Source: Rhodococcus sp. 06-462-5
GTDB taxonomy: Bacteria > Actinomycetota > Actinomycetes > Mycobacteriales > Mycobacteriaceae
Assembly: GCF_002258315.1 (NCBI RefSeq)
Contig: NZ_NOYD01000012.1
Coordinates: 62,001 to 126,000 of the forward strand
Direction of reading: 5' to 3'
Length of the DNA: 64,000 nucleotides
Below are positions 16,401 to 24,207 of this stretch, one piece after another (within the stretch, counting starts at the first letter, position 1; every line of letters starts with the position of its first letter). The notes below the pieces were generated by a model that had not been told where the DNA came from, did not search any database, and was given only the letters and a program-made list of their open reading frames with translations. The position numbers and the translations under genes are program-made.

Positions 16401-17447
16401 TCAGAGCAGTTCGGCTGCGCGGCGGACCACATCGATGCAGATGTCGAGATTGAGCGGGCTCAACGTCGAGAAGCCCTGAGCCACTTCACCTTGCTCGAGC
16501 ACCACCACCCGGCCGGCTGCGACGCTCGGCAACGAGGTGAACAGTCCGGTATCGACGATCCCGGCCGAGCCGAAGTCGAAGACGACGAGCACGTCGGCAT
16601 CGGCGAGAACGTCGGCGTTCTCAGCGGAGAACTCGGGGCGGGGGGCGGCGGCGGTCGCGCCGTCGGACAGAGCGGCAACCGTCGTGAATCCGGCTCGCCG
16701 GAACAGATCCACGGCGGGGATCGACTCGTGTCCGAGTCCGTAGAACGTCGACGTGTCGTACGCGGCGATCAGACCGACCGTCGCACCGGCAACGTCGAGG
16801 CCTTCGAGCGCGGCAGACATCCTCGCCTCGGTCTCCACGATGAGTTCGTCGGCGCGATCTCGCCGATCGAGTGCGTCGCCGATCATCTGCAGGTTGCGTC
16901 GCCAATCGAAATACGCGATCTGGACCACCGGGGCAAGCGATTCGAGCTGGGAACGAGAGTCGGCCACCCCGTCGTCTCCGATGATGAGATCCGGTTCGGC
17001 AGCAGCGATGCGCTCGGTGTCGATCGACTCGCCGAGGGAGATCCGCTCACTCGACCCGCCGAGTTCGGTGAGGGCGTTCTCGTGCCACTCCCACGACCTG
17101 TCCGGCGAGCCGATCATCTCGGCGAAACCCTCACGCACCCCGAACTGCACCGGGACGACACCGAGCGCGAGCACCGTGTCCAGATCCCACAGGTTGGCCA
17201 CACACGCCACCCGCTGGGGCCGACGATCGATCACGACGGACTCACCGGCATCGTCGACGATCGTGCGTGGATAACCGTCCCCTGCCGTCTCGTCGCCCGA
17301 GGCCTGGTCCTCACCGGTACCGCATCCGGCCAGCAAGGCCGCGAGGGCGACGCCGCCGATGAGGAACTCACGACGCGTCGCCGCCTCGATCGTGCTTGTC
17401 TCGAACTGGGTTGCCCCGATAACGAATGCGTGCGCAGGTGCGGTCAT
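16401..17447 (-). CDS. iron-siderophore ABC transporter substrate-binding lipoprotein
   Basis: 348 residues, FepB/FecB (TroA-type helical backbone) family. The N-terminus has a Tat-like twin arginine and lipobox, RREFLIGGVALAALLAGCGT, so it should be exported folded and lipidated at that Cys. DRRPQRVACVANLWDLDTVLALG starts the binding domain; EPDLIIGDD and ADADVLVVFDFGS follow. No permease or ATPase gene adjoins, so it must share a transporter encoded elsewhere. A candidate iron box overlaps its promoter (17459-17477), predicting induction in low iron. Confidence 0.9.
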   Translation of the reverse strand: MTAPAHAFVIGATQFETSTIEAATRREFLIGGVALAALLAGCGTGEDQASGDETAGDGYPRTIVDDAGESVVIDRRPQRVACVANLWDLDTVLALGVVPVQFGVREGFAEMIGSPDRSWEWHENALTELGGSSERISLGESIDTERIAAAEPDLIIGDDGVADSRSQLESLAPVVQIAYFDWRRNLQMIGDALDRRDRADELIVETEARMSAALEGLDVAGATVGLIAAYDTSTFYGLGHESIPAVDLFRRAGFTTVAALSDGATAAAPRPEFSAENADVLADADVLVVFDFGSAGIVDTGLFTSLPSVAAGRVVVLEQGEVAQGFSTLSPLNLDICIDVVRRAAELL

Positions 17448-17458
17448 GACCCAGAACA

Positions 17459-17477
17459 GTAGGCATGCCTAACCTAT
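17459..17477 (-). promoter_or_regulatory. candidate IdeR/DtxR iron box
   Basis: The minus strand reads ATAGGTTAGGCATGCCTAC, matching 14 of 19 positions of the DtxR/IdeR consensus (TWAGGTTAGSCTAACCTWA), with the inner palindrome TTAGGCATGCCTA nearly perfect. It lies between a TTGACG -35 (17480-17485) and a TACTGT -10, directly before the siderophore-binding protein gene. The position suits iron-dependent repression; binding is inferred. Confidence 0.65.
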
Positions 17478-17492
17478 GGCGTCAAGAGAGAG

Positions 17493-18893
17493 TCAGCCGA
17501 GCAACTTCTTCTGAACCTTCCCCATCGCGTTGCGAGGGAGGGAGTCGACAACTCGAATCTCGCGGGGCCGCTTGTGAATCGACAGCTCGGTGGCCACCAG
17601 ATCGATGAGCACCCGATCCTGCACATCGGTACCGACGACGAACGCCACGATGCGCTGGCCCAAATCGTCGTCGGGCACACCGACGACGGCCACCTCGTCG
17701 ACGCTCGGATGCCCCAGCAACACCGTCTCGATCTCACCTGCGCCGACGCGATACCCGCCGGACTTGATCAGATCGGTCGAGGCTCGTCCCACGATTCGAT
17801 GGAAGCCGTCCGGCTCGATGAGAGCGACGTCTCCGGTGTCGAACCACCCGTCCTCGGTGAAGGTTTTCGCTGTCGCCTCGGGGTTGTTCAGGTAGCCGTC
17901 GAACAGCATGGGGCAGCGGATCTGCAACGCTCCGATGGATTCGCCGTCGTGCGGCAGGATTTCGCCCTTCTCACCTCGCAGCCGCGTCTCGACGCCCGCG
18001 ACCGGCAGTCCCACCGAGCCTGCTCGACGCTCACCGTCGGCGCGGGTGCTGATGGTGATGAGGGTTTCACTCATGCCGTATCGCTCGATCGGGGCCTGGC
18101 CGGTGAGTTCACGGAGCTTCTCGAACACCGGGACCGGGAGTGGGGCACTGCCGGAAACCAGCAGTCGGGCACCGGACAGGGCGCGGGCCGAGGCCTCGTC
18201 CGCGGCGATGCGCGACCATACGGTCGGCACCCCGAAATACAGGGATCCGCGCGCGGCTGCGTAGAGCTCCGGCGTCGGCTTACCGGTGTGGATCAGCGGG
18301 CTGCCCACTCGCAGCGGGCCCAGGACACCGAGGATGAGTCCGTGCACGTGGAACAACGGAAGCCCCTGCACCACAGTATCTTTCGACGTCCACGCCCAGG
18401 CCTGCGCCAACGCGTCGAGCCCGGCCGCGATGGCACTGCGTGAGATCAGGACGCCTTTCGGCGGGCCGGTGGTACCGGAGGTGTAGAGCACGAACGCGAC
18501 CGAGGACGGCTGTGGTTCCGGGTAGCTGTGCCACGACCGTGCATGTTGACGCACCGGCAGGACCTCGAGCCCGGAGGTATCCGGCGGCGCTTCACCGAGC
18601 CACGCCTGCGCGCCCGAGTCGCGTAGGATGTGCTCACGTTCGGCCACCCCGGCGTCGGGCGGAACGGGCACCACGGTGACGCCGGCGATGAGTGCGCCCA
18701 CGACAGCGAGCACCGTCTTCACCGACGGCGTCGCGTAGATCGCGAGGCGGTCGGCTCGCGAGATGCGCTCGGCCACGGACGTCGCCGCGCCCAGGATATT
18801 GGCACGGGAAAGCGAGACTCCGTCGATCGTGATGGCGTCGGGAATGTCGTCTCCTCGCGCAACGGCGAGTGGGTTCAGTGAACGAAGCAGCAC
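17493..18893 (-). CDS. fadD36: acyl-CoA synthetase (malonyl-CoA synthetase-like)
   Basis: 466 residues, compact ANL ligase. ATP loop FVLYTSGTTGPPKGVLIS near residue 145, then HVHGLILGVLGPL, ERYGMSETLI, WFDTGDVALI, and the hinge GRASTDLIKSGGYRVGAGEIE; the C-terminal lysine is in LPRNAMGKVQKKLL. Length and motifs resemble FadD36 and malonyl-CoA synthetases (MatB). The GTG at 18893 (VLLRSLNPLAV) matches the recalled mycobacterial N-terminus; an ATG at 18908 would add five residues. Its start region lies back to back with the divergent acidic-protein gene. Confidence 0.88.
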   Translation of the reverse strand: MLLRSLNPLAVARGDDIPDAITIDGVSLSRANILGAATSVAERISRADRLAIYATPSVKTVLAVVGALIAGVTVVPVPPDAGVAEREHILRDSGAQAWLGEAPPDTSGLEVLPVRQHARSWHSYPEPQPSSVAFVLYTSGTTGPPKGVLISRSAIAAGLDALAQAWAWTSKDTVVQGLPLFHVHGLILGVLGPLRVGSPLIHTGKPTPELYAAARGSLYFGVPTVWSRIAADEASARALSGARLLVSGSAPLPVPVFEKLRELTGQAPIERYGMSETLITISTRADGERRAGSVGLPVAGVETRLRGEKGEILPHDGESIGALQIRCPMLFDGYLNNPEATAKTFTEDGWFDTGDVALIEPDGFHRIVGRASTDLIKSGGYRVGAGEIETVLLGHPSVDEVAVVGVPDDDLGQRIVAFVVGTDVQDRVLIDLVATELSIHKRPREIRVVDSLPRNAMGKVQKKLLG

Positions 18894-18910
18894 ATGGCTA
18901 CCGTACATAC

Positions 18911-19336
18911 ATGGACGTGGACGGAATCGACACCGGCGACTACGCCGAGTACATGACGGTCGCCGCCGGTGACCTGCAGGCGGGCGTCTATCTGATCGGA
19001 ACCGACGCCGAGCAGGACACCGATTCCGACGACGACCTCGACCTGGACCTCGAGGACGACGATTCCGACGATGACGACATCGACGTCGCACACGTCACCG
19101 ACGGCGCGCCGAGGCTGGTCTACTCGGTGCAGTCCGACGACTTCTGGACCCGAGTGGAATTGGCCGATCTTCGAGCCACTCAGCTTTACGAGGAAGCGCA
19201 CGCACGCAATCCCGAGGTCAACACCGAGCCGAAGCGGTTCACCACCGTCGAAGCGTTTGGCAGCAACGAACTGGTCTACATCCTGCGCATCCGACGCGGC
19301 GGCTGGGACGTGGGCGAGCCGGATCTCGAGCCGTGA
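18911..19336 (+). CDS. acidic protein of unknown function
   Basis: 141 residues, very acidic. Residues 35-62 are almost all Asp with some Glu and Leu (an Asp-rich tract within a repeat of DLDLDLEDDD type), flanked by a DLQAGVYLIG strand and by LVYSVQSDDFWTRVELADLRA. The family is not recognised. Start ATG 18911 is 6 bases from a TACCGT box that is also the reverse of the fadD36 -10 candidate, so both divergent transcripts may be leaderless. It may be a calcium-binding or DNA-mimic-like protein, but that is speculation. Confidence 0.75.
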   Translation: MDVDGIDTGDYAEYMTVAAGDLQAGVYLIGTDAEQDTDSDDDLDLDLEDDDSDDDDIDVAHVTDGAPRLVYSVQSDDFWTRVELADLRATQLYEEAHARNPEVNTEPKRFTTVEAFGSNELVYILRIRRGGWDVGEPDLEP

Positions 19337-19352
19337 TCCACGCGGCCCCTCA

Positions 19353-19601
19353 GTCCTCGCGAACGCGCGCGCGTTTGCTGAACGCGAGCGGTTTCGCGTC
19401 ACGATTCTGCGCGCGTATGGCAAGTGCGCGCGCGTTTGCCGGATCCTGACCCGTCTGCTCTCGGGCGGTCCCGCGCACCGACGTCCCTCTTCGTTGCCCC
19501 GCCGCGCACCTCTGGTCCTCGCGAACGCGCGCGCGTTTGCTGAACGCGAGCGGTTTCGAGTCACGATTCTGCGCGCGAATGGCAAGTGCGCGCGCGTTTG
19601 C
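19353..19601 (+). repeat. repeat family B: two 87-base direct copies rich in GC palindromes
   Basis: Copies at 19353-19439 and 19515-19601 agree at 85 of 87 bases and are 162 bases apart. Each holds two near-palindromic blocks around GCGCGCGCGTTTGC (for example GAACGCGCGCGCGTTTG). They lie in the 340-base gap between the convergent acidic-protein and lysE genes. The element resembles a REP/terminator-like sequence. No gene is credible in this gap. Confidence 0.9.
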
Positions 19602-19676
19602 GAGATCTAGGCCGCGCCCCAGTACCCGTCAGTCGTGAAACGTGATGCTGCCACTTCCCCTACTTGCTGTTATCGA

Positions 19677-20294
19677 CTAGGCCGAGGACGCGACCGTTCC
19701 GATACCGAGGGCAACCAGGATTCCAGCGCTGATGCGGTCGATCCAGTCGGTCACCGCGGGCCTGCGCAATAGCGCGACCGCGCGGGAGGCGACGACCGAG
19801 AACACTCCCATCACCAGTGCGGCAACGACGACTTCGACCAGACCGAGCGTCATGGCCCCGGCGAACGTGACAACGGTGAGGAACTGCGGCACCACAGCGA
19901 GGTAGAACAATCCGACCTTGGGATTGAGCGCGCAGGAGAGAACTCCGGCACCGAACGCCGACCACGCGGACGCGGCGACGGGCACGAGCGGTTCGCCTGC
20001 CACCTTGTTCTTGTGTCTCGCCCGGAAGGCCTTCACTCCCAGATACAACAGGTACAGCCCGCCGAGGATCTTGACGACGCGATACGCCGTCGCGGACTGC
20101 TCGACGATCGCCGCCAGCCCGACGGCTACCAGCACGGCCCAGAACAGTCCGCCGATCGCGACGCCCATCGCCGCGGCGATGCCTGGCTTGAGGCCGCCGA
20201 TGCTGTAGCGGAGCACCAGAAACGAATCGGGCCCGGGCAGAATCGCCAGCAGAAAACACACACCGGCGAAGCTGAGCAGCAGGCTGAGAGTCAT
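19677..20294 (-). CDS. LysE/RhtB-family amino acid exporter
   Basis: 205 residues with about six membrane segments. The family signature near the N-terminus is visible: LAILPGPDSFLVLRYSIGGLKPGIAAAMG (the PGP motif). SCALNPKVGLFYLAVVPQFL in the middle is the conserved NPK segment. It should export an amino acid or related metabolite by proton exchange. The ATG at 20294 was chosen because the family begins just before the first membrane helix. Downstream lies repeat family B; upstream is the DUF6924 gene on the same strand. Confidence 0.9.
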   Translation of the reverse strand: MTLSLLLSFAGVCFLLAILPGPDSFLVLRYSIGGLKPGIAAAMGVAIGGLFWAVLVAVGLAAIVEQSATAYRVVKILGGLYLLYLGVKAFRARHKNKVAGEPLVPVAASAWSAFGAGVLSCALNPKVGLFYLAVVPQFLTVVTFAGAMTLGLVEVVVAALVMGVFSVVASRAVALLRRPAVTDWIDRISAGILVALGIGTVASSA

Positions 20295-20363
20295 GGGTAC
20301 ATGAGAACACCCACGATGCGAGCCGTTCAAGTCAGTATTGCAGGGCTCGATCGACTGGGAACC

Positions 20364-20828
20364 TTATCCGCGGTAGACCCCATCGGAGTCGAGGTGGTCC
20401 GCGAAATCGGCAAAGTCCAAGTTGGCGATGGACAGATTGTTCTCCACGGAAGGCAAGCTTTCCGGAGTCACGCGGAAACTTCGCACCCTTTCGGCCATAT
20501 CCTCATCGTCGACGTCTTCATCGTCCTCGTCGTCGGATTCTTCGTCGTCGACCATGTCCAACACGAGGATTGGATGTTGCGGATTCTGGATGGTCATCGA
20601 GTCCGCAACGAACAAGTAGTGACTGTCGACGTCTAAGACGAGCAGTTCCTCTATGGTCCGATTTTCGAATCGGCGGTCGTCGACTGGAGTGAGTACCGCC
20701 TGCATATCGTACCCGCCGGGGTGACGATGGATGGCTTGCGCGTCGCGCACGAGCGCGTGCCAGGCATCATCATCACTGAAGTCTGTGCGGACCAGAATGG
20801 ACTGTCCGTGAGGGGGATCGAGAGCCAT
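20364..20828 (-). CDS. DUF6924-like protein
   Basis: 154 residues. Begins with ILVRTDFSDDDAWHALVRDAQ, the hallmark of the DUF6924 family as I recall it, then FENRTIEELLVLD and HYLFVADSMTIQNPQHPILVLDM. A long Asp/Glu stretch follows (residues 90-110, DDEESDDEDDED), and FRVTPESLPSVENNLSIANLDFADFAD ends the protein, a segment predicted to interact with partners. These proteins occur in actinobacteria with unknown function. The acidic insert recalls the tract in the neighbouring acidic protein, but there is no clear homology. Confidence 0.75.
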   Translation of the reverse strand: MALDPPHGQSILVRTDFSDDDAWHALVRDAQAIHRHPGGYDMQAVLTPVDDRRFENRTIEELLVLDVDSHYLFVADSMTIQNPQHPILVLDMVDDEESDDEDDEDVDDEDMAERVRSFRVTPESLPSVENNLSIANLDFADFADHLDSDGVYRG

Positions 20829-21150
20829 ACCCGAACTCTAGCGACGCTCGCCTCCGTGCGGTGAGACTGCGAACAACGGACCGTCTTTCGCGGCGCAGTG
20901 TCGCCTCCGAGACAGAAATCGTCTTCGAGTGCGACCGGCTGAATTCATCATCGAAAATTGTCGATCAACTACGGACCGGATCGCGGGCGAACAGGTGGTC
21001 TGCGCCCAGCCGAGATTTGGCGCGGCGGTTGGTTCGTCCCCTGGGACGGATGCTTCCGATACCTCGTCACGGCAGGTAGTGTCCACAGCACGGTGACCCG
21101 ACGCCCGCAACGCCTCGTCGTGCGGAATCCCCTATTGCGTCGGGAATTTC
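20829..21150. other. intergenic region without a convincing gene
   Basis: 322 bases between the divergent DUF6924 and unknown-protein genes. Open frames here lack normal codon use. A short AT-richer patch near 20940-20975 and a TATTGC hexamer near 21137 may hold promoters for the plus-strand gene. Nothing else was recognised. Confidence 0.5.
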
Positions 21151-22401
21151 ATGACAGTGTCGAACCCCCGCACCATTCGTGTTTTCGTTGCCGCTTGGGT
21201 GATCCAAGACGGATCGTTTCCCCGCGCATCAGTCGGCGACGTCGCAGACGTCGTCGTCGAACACCACACATCGGACGCGCCCTCGGTCTGCGACGACAGC
21301 CTCACGGCCATCGCAAGACCCGCATTCGGGAGGGCCCCCGTCGAGTATCGCGACGGTCGGTTGCGGTGGCTTCATCTCGTCTACGGCGACGGCTGGAGTA
21401 GCCGATGGTCGGCGGACGAATCCACCAACGGTCCGGTCACACTGACCGGAGTGTTCAGCGCCTGCCTCGACGACAGGGGCATCGACGATCCGCCTCATGT
21501 CCGCGGACGTATTACCCGAATGCATCTGGTACACAAGCAAGTCCGACCAACCGAAAACGGCTGGACCGGTGTCGACGGCACCGATCGTCTCACCGAGCTG
21601 GACAGAGTGCCGATCTCGATCGATTGGTGGCCGACCCAGGCCACGAAAACAGGTGATCACCTGGCATCGGGCATTTTGGTCGAGCTCGATCTCGACGACG
21701 CACTGATCCTGCCGACGCGGTTCGTCGCCGGAGCCGTGGCGACCGACGGCGACACCGTCTGGGTGATGCACTCGTCGGACCCGGTCCTACTGCGCGTCGA
21801 TACCGCCGGATCACCAACCATCACCAAATACGTGCTGCCACTGACGATCGAGCCCCCGACCGACCGATGGACGCGACGCATCCACGCAATCGATGGCGGC
21901 TGCTGGATCACCTCCGAGCACGACATCCACCGGTGCATCCTGGACCCGAACGGCGTTCTGAGTATCGACCGGTTGTCCACCGAGGGCGGCGGAATCAGCA
22001 CAGTCCACGATGGGCGGCTGTACCTCGTGGGTTCGAGTCGGTCTTTCTTGCGGGACGACCGTCGACACAGGACCATCCGCACCCATCCCGATACGCCCCG
22101 ACTGCGGGTATTGAACGAGACGGAACGGCGCATCGAGCCGATAGATGGCCCCGCGGACGTACAAGCCAGTCGCGCCGATCGAGCAACCGGAGCCGACGGC
22201 ACGCAGTGGTGGGTCGACGGAACGAACACCCTGCGGCGCATCGACGTCGACGGCTCCACGACAACTGTCGACCTGTCGGACGCGACCGCCATCGGCGTGG
22301 TTCGACCGACGACACCGGATGTATTCACCGACCCCGCCAACGCGGACGTGGTCGGCCCGATCACGGTGGACATCCCACGACTTGTTAGGAAAGCGGAATG
22401 A
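21151..22401 (+). CDS. unknown 416-residue protein, possible beta-propeller
   Basis: The family is not recognised. The N-terminal 100 residues (TIRVFVAAWVIQDGSFPRASVGD) contain RWLHLVYGDGWSSRW. The middle and C-terminal parts have repeated WD/SMP-like strands with alternating Asp and Gly: GAVATDGDTVWVMHSSDPVLLRVD, IHAIDGGCWITSEHDI, GISTVHDGRLYLVGSS and GADGTQWWVDGTNTLRRID, suggesting about six blades. There is no signal peptide. It is bounded by an empty region on the left and repeat family C on the right, so it may be an accessory gene. Confidence 0.8.
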   Translation: MTVSNPRTIRVFVAAWVIQDGSFPRASVGDVADVVVEHHTSDAPSVCDDSLTAIARPAFGRAPVEYRDGRLRWLHLVYGDGWSSRWSADESTNGPVTLTGVFSACLDDRGIDDPPHVRGRITRMHLVHKQVRPTENGWTGVDGTDRLTELDRVPISIDWWPTQATKTGDHLASGILVELDLDDALILPTRFVAGAVATDGDTVWVMHSSDPVLLRVDTAGSPTITKYVLPLTIEPPTDRWTRRIHAIDGGCWITSEHDIHRCILDPNGVLSIDRLSTEGGGISTVHDGRLYLVGSSRSFLRDDRRHRTIRTHPDTPRLRVLNETERRIEPIDGPADVQASRADRATGADGTQWWVDGTNTLRRIDVDGSTTTVDLSDATAIGVVRPTTPDVFTDPANADVVGPITVDIPRLVRKAE

Positions 22402-22420
22402 TGGTCGACATGCAAGCCCG

Positions 22421-22655
22421 AGCCAACTGACGTGAGTGTCCACAATTCACGTCGGCAGGCGGGATCCCGTTCGCCGTGGGAAATAGTGGACACTCAGCGC
22501 ACCTCGAGCTCACACCCTCTCGAGCGCACACCCTCTCGAGCTCACACCCTCCAGCGGCGTCAGCGGGGCCGAAGCCAACTGACTTCTCTGTCCACAATTC
22601 ACGTCGGCAGGAGGGATCCCGTCAGCCGTGGGAAATAGTGGACGCTCAGCGCACC
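22421..22655 (+). repeat. repeat family C: two 83-base hairpin elements around a 3x16-base tandem repeat
   Basis: Copies at 22421-22503 and 22573-22655 match at about 75 of 83 bases. Each has terminal inverted arms (TGTCCAC ... GTGGACA, less exact in copy 2) and inner CACG/CGTG arms; copy 1 also has a central CGGGATCCCG palindrome. Between them, 22503-22550 is three copies of CTCGAGCTCACACCCT (one base differs in the middle copy). They lie in the convergent gap before dapC. No gene is seen here. Confidence 0.88.
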
Positions 22656-22660
22656 ACGCT

Positions 22661-23761
22661 CTACCCGCGCAGGCGAGCGGCCGCAGCCTCGATGCGTTCG
22701 TCCGTGGCCGTCAGTGCGATCCGCACGTGGTGTGCACCGTCGGGACCGTAGAACTCTCCCGGTGCGGCGAGGATGCCGCGTTCGGCGAGCCAGTCGACGG
22801 TGTCGCGGCACGGCTCACCCCGCGTGGCCCAGAGGTAGAGCCCGGCCTCGGAGTGGTCGACGGTGAATCCCGCTGCCTCGACGGCGGATTTGAGAATCGT
22901 TCGACGGGCGCGGTATCGCTCGCGTTGGATGTTCTCGTGCTCGTCGTCGGCCAGTGCGGCGGTCATGGCGGCCTGGATCGGCAACGGCACCATCATGCCT
23001 GCGTGCTTGCGCACCTCGAGCAACTCGGCGACGAGGGAGGCGTCACCGGTGACGAAGCCGGCGCGGTAGCTGGCCAAGTTCGAGGTCTTCGAGAGTGAGT
23101 GCACGGCAAGAAGATTGGTGTGATCTCCGTCGCACACGCGAGAATCGAGAACCGACACGGCCTCGGCGTCCCAGGTCAGACCGAGATAGCACTCGTCGGA
23201 GACGACGATCGCGTCACGTTCACGGGCCCACTCGACGACTTTGCGCAGGTGCTCGACGCCGAGCACCTTGCCCGTCGGGTTGGACGGTGAGTTGACGAAG
23301 ATCAGCGATGCCCGCTCGGGCCCGAGCCGATTCAGGCCGTCGGCCCGGATCGTCCGAGACCGTGCGAGCAGCGCGCCCACTTCGTATGTGGGATATGCCA
23401 ATTCGGGGATGACGACCAGATCGTCTGCTCCCAGGCCCAGCAGCGTCGGCAGCCACGCGATCATTTCCTTGGTGCCGATGGCAGGCAGAACGGCGTCGGT
23501 CGAGATTCCGGTGATCGAGTACCGACGCTCGAGAGCGGCGACCGCGGCCTCCCGCAGCGCGAGAGTGCCGACGGTGGTCGGGTATCCGGGCTCGTCCGCA
23601 ACAGAATTCAGCGCCGCGCGGATCACCTCCGCGACCGGATCCACCGGTGTTCCGACCGACAGATTGACGATGCCGTCCGGATGAGCCGAGGCCTTCTCCT
23701 TGGCGGCGGTCAGCGAGTCCCACGGAAAGTCGGGCAGCCCCGCTGCCACCGCTGTGCGCAC
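22661..23761 (-). CDS. dapC: succinyldiaminopimelate aminotransferase
   Basis: 366 residues, fold-type I PLP aminotransferase. Converts N-succinyl-2-amino-6-ketopimelate to N-succinyl-LL-diaminopimelate, the step between DapD and DapE. Seen: NLSVGTPVDP near the N-terminus, FVNSPSNPTGKVL (substrate carboxylate Asn), VVSDECYLGL, the PLP lysine in SLSKTSNLASYRAGF and the C-terminal arginine in HHVRIAL. Start chosen: GTG 23761 (VRTAVAAGLPDFPWD), 8 bases beyond the fdxC stop. The fdxC-dapC pairing is conserved in mycobacteria. Confidence 0.92.
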   Translation of the reverse strand: MRTAVAAGLPDFPWDSLTAAKEKASAHPDGIVNLSVGTPVDPVAEVIRAALNSVADEPGYPTTVGTLALREAAVAALERRYSITGISTDAVLPAIGTKEMIAWLPTLLGLGADDLVVIPELAYPTYEVGALLARSRTIRADGLNRLGPERASLIFVNSPSNPTGKVLGVEHLRKVVEWARERDAIVVSDECYLGLTWDAEAVSVLDSRVCDGDHTNLLAVHSLSKTSNLASYRAGFVTGDASLVAELLEVRKHAGMMVPLPIQAAMTAALADDEHENIQRERYRARRTILKSAVEAAGFTVDHSEAGLYLWATRGEPCRDTVDWLAERGILAAPGEFYGPDGAHHVRIALTATDERIEAAAARLRG

Positions 23762-23769
23762 CAAGGTCG

Positions 23770-24093
23770 TCAGTTCTCGCCCATGGGAGGCAGTGCCTTG
23801 ATGAACGGTGGGTCGTAATCGGTCTTGCCGAGCTTCGCCGCGCCACCGGGAGATCCCAGGTCGTCGAAGAAGTCGACGTTGGCACCGACGTAAGCGCTCC
23901 ACTGCTCGGGCACGTCGTCCTCGTAGAAAATTGCCTCGACGGGGCAGACGGGCTCGCAGGCTCCGCAGTCGACGCATTCGTCGGGGTGGATGTACAGCAT
24001 TCGGTTACCCTCGTAGATGCAATCCACCGGGCACTCTTCGATGCACGCTTTGTCCAGTACATCTACGCACGGTTCTGCAATCGAGTAGGTCAC
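23770..24093 (-). CDS. fdxC: 7Fe ferredoxin
   Basis: 107 residues. VTYSIAEPCVDVLDKACIEECPVDCIY gives the 3Fe-4S Cys set and DECVDCGACEPVCPVEAI the 4Fe-4S set; the pattern is that of seven-iron ferredoxins such as FdxC. It carries electrons for redox enzymes in the cytoplasm. GTG at 24093 follows an AGGAGGGGAG Shine-Dalgarno. It precedes dapC by 8 bases, but dapC needs no ferredoxin, so the pairing is probably organisational. Confidence 0.94.
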   Translation of the reverse strand: MTYSIAEPCVDVLDKACIEECPVDCIYEGNRMLYIHPDECVDCGACEPVCPVEAIFYEDDVPEQWSAYVGANVDFFDDLGSPGGAAKLGKTDYDPPFIKALPPMGEN

Positions 24094-24207
24094 TGCTGCT
24101 CTCCCCTCCTGTATCGATCGTGGGCGCTCACGCGCCCTGAGCATCCTAGTATCGCCGTCCGAACTCGAGGCCGACCGACTCAGGGTCGCCTCACCTGCCC
24201 CGCTCGG

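Noticed and set aside
20364-20828. Homology between the DUF6924 protein and the acidic protein at 18.9 kb
   Set aside because: Both are acidic, but aligned positions outside the Asp tracts do not match.
20838-21110. 90-codon open frame in the gap before the propeller-like gene
   Set aside because: Composition is Arg/Ser-rich without normal coding bias; looks like a random frame.
19353-22655. Repeat pairs considered as CRISPR
   Set aside because: Only two copies each, long units, no regular spacers and no cas genes.
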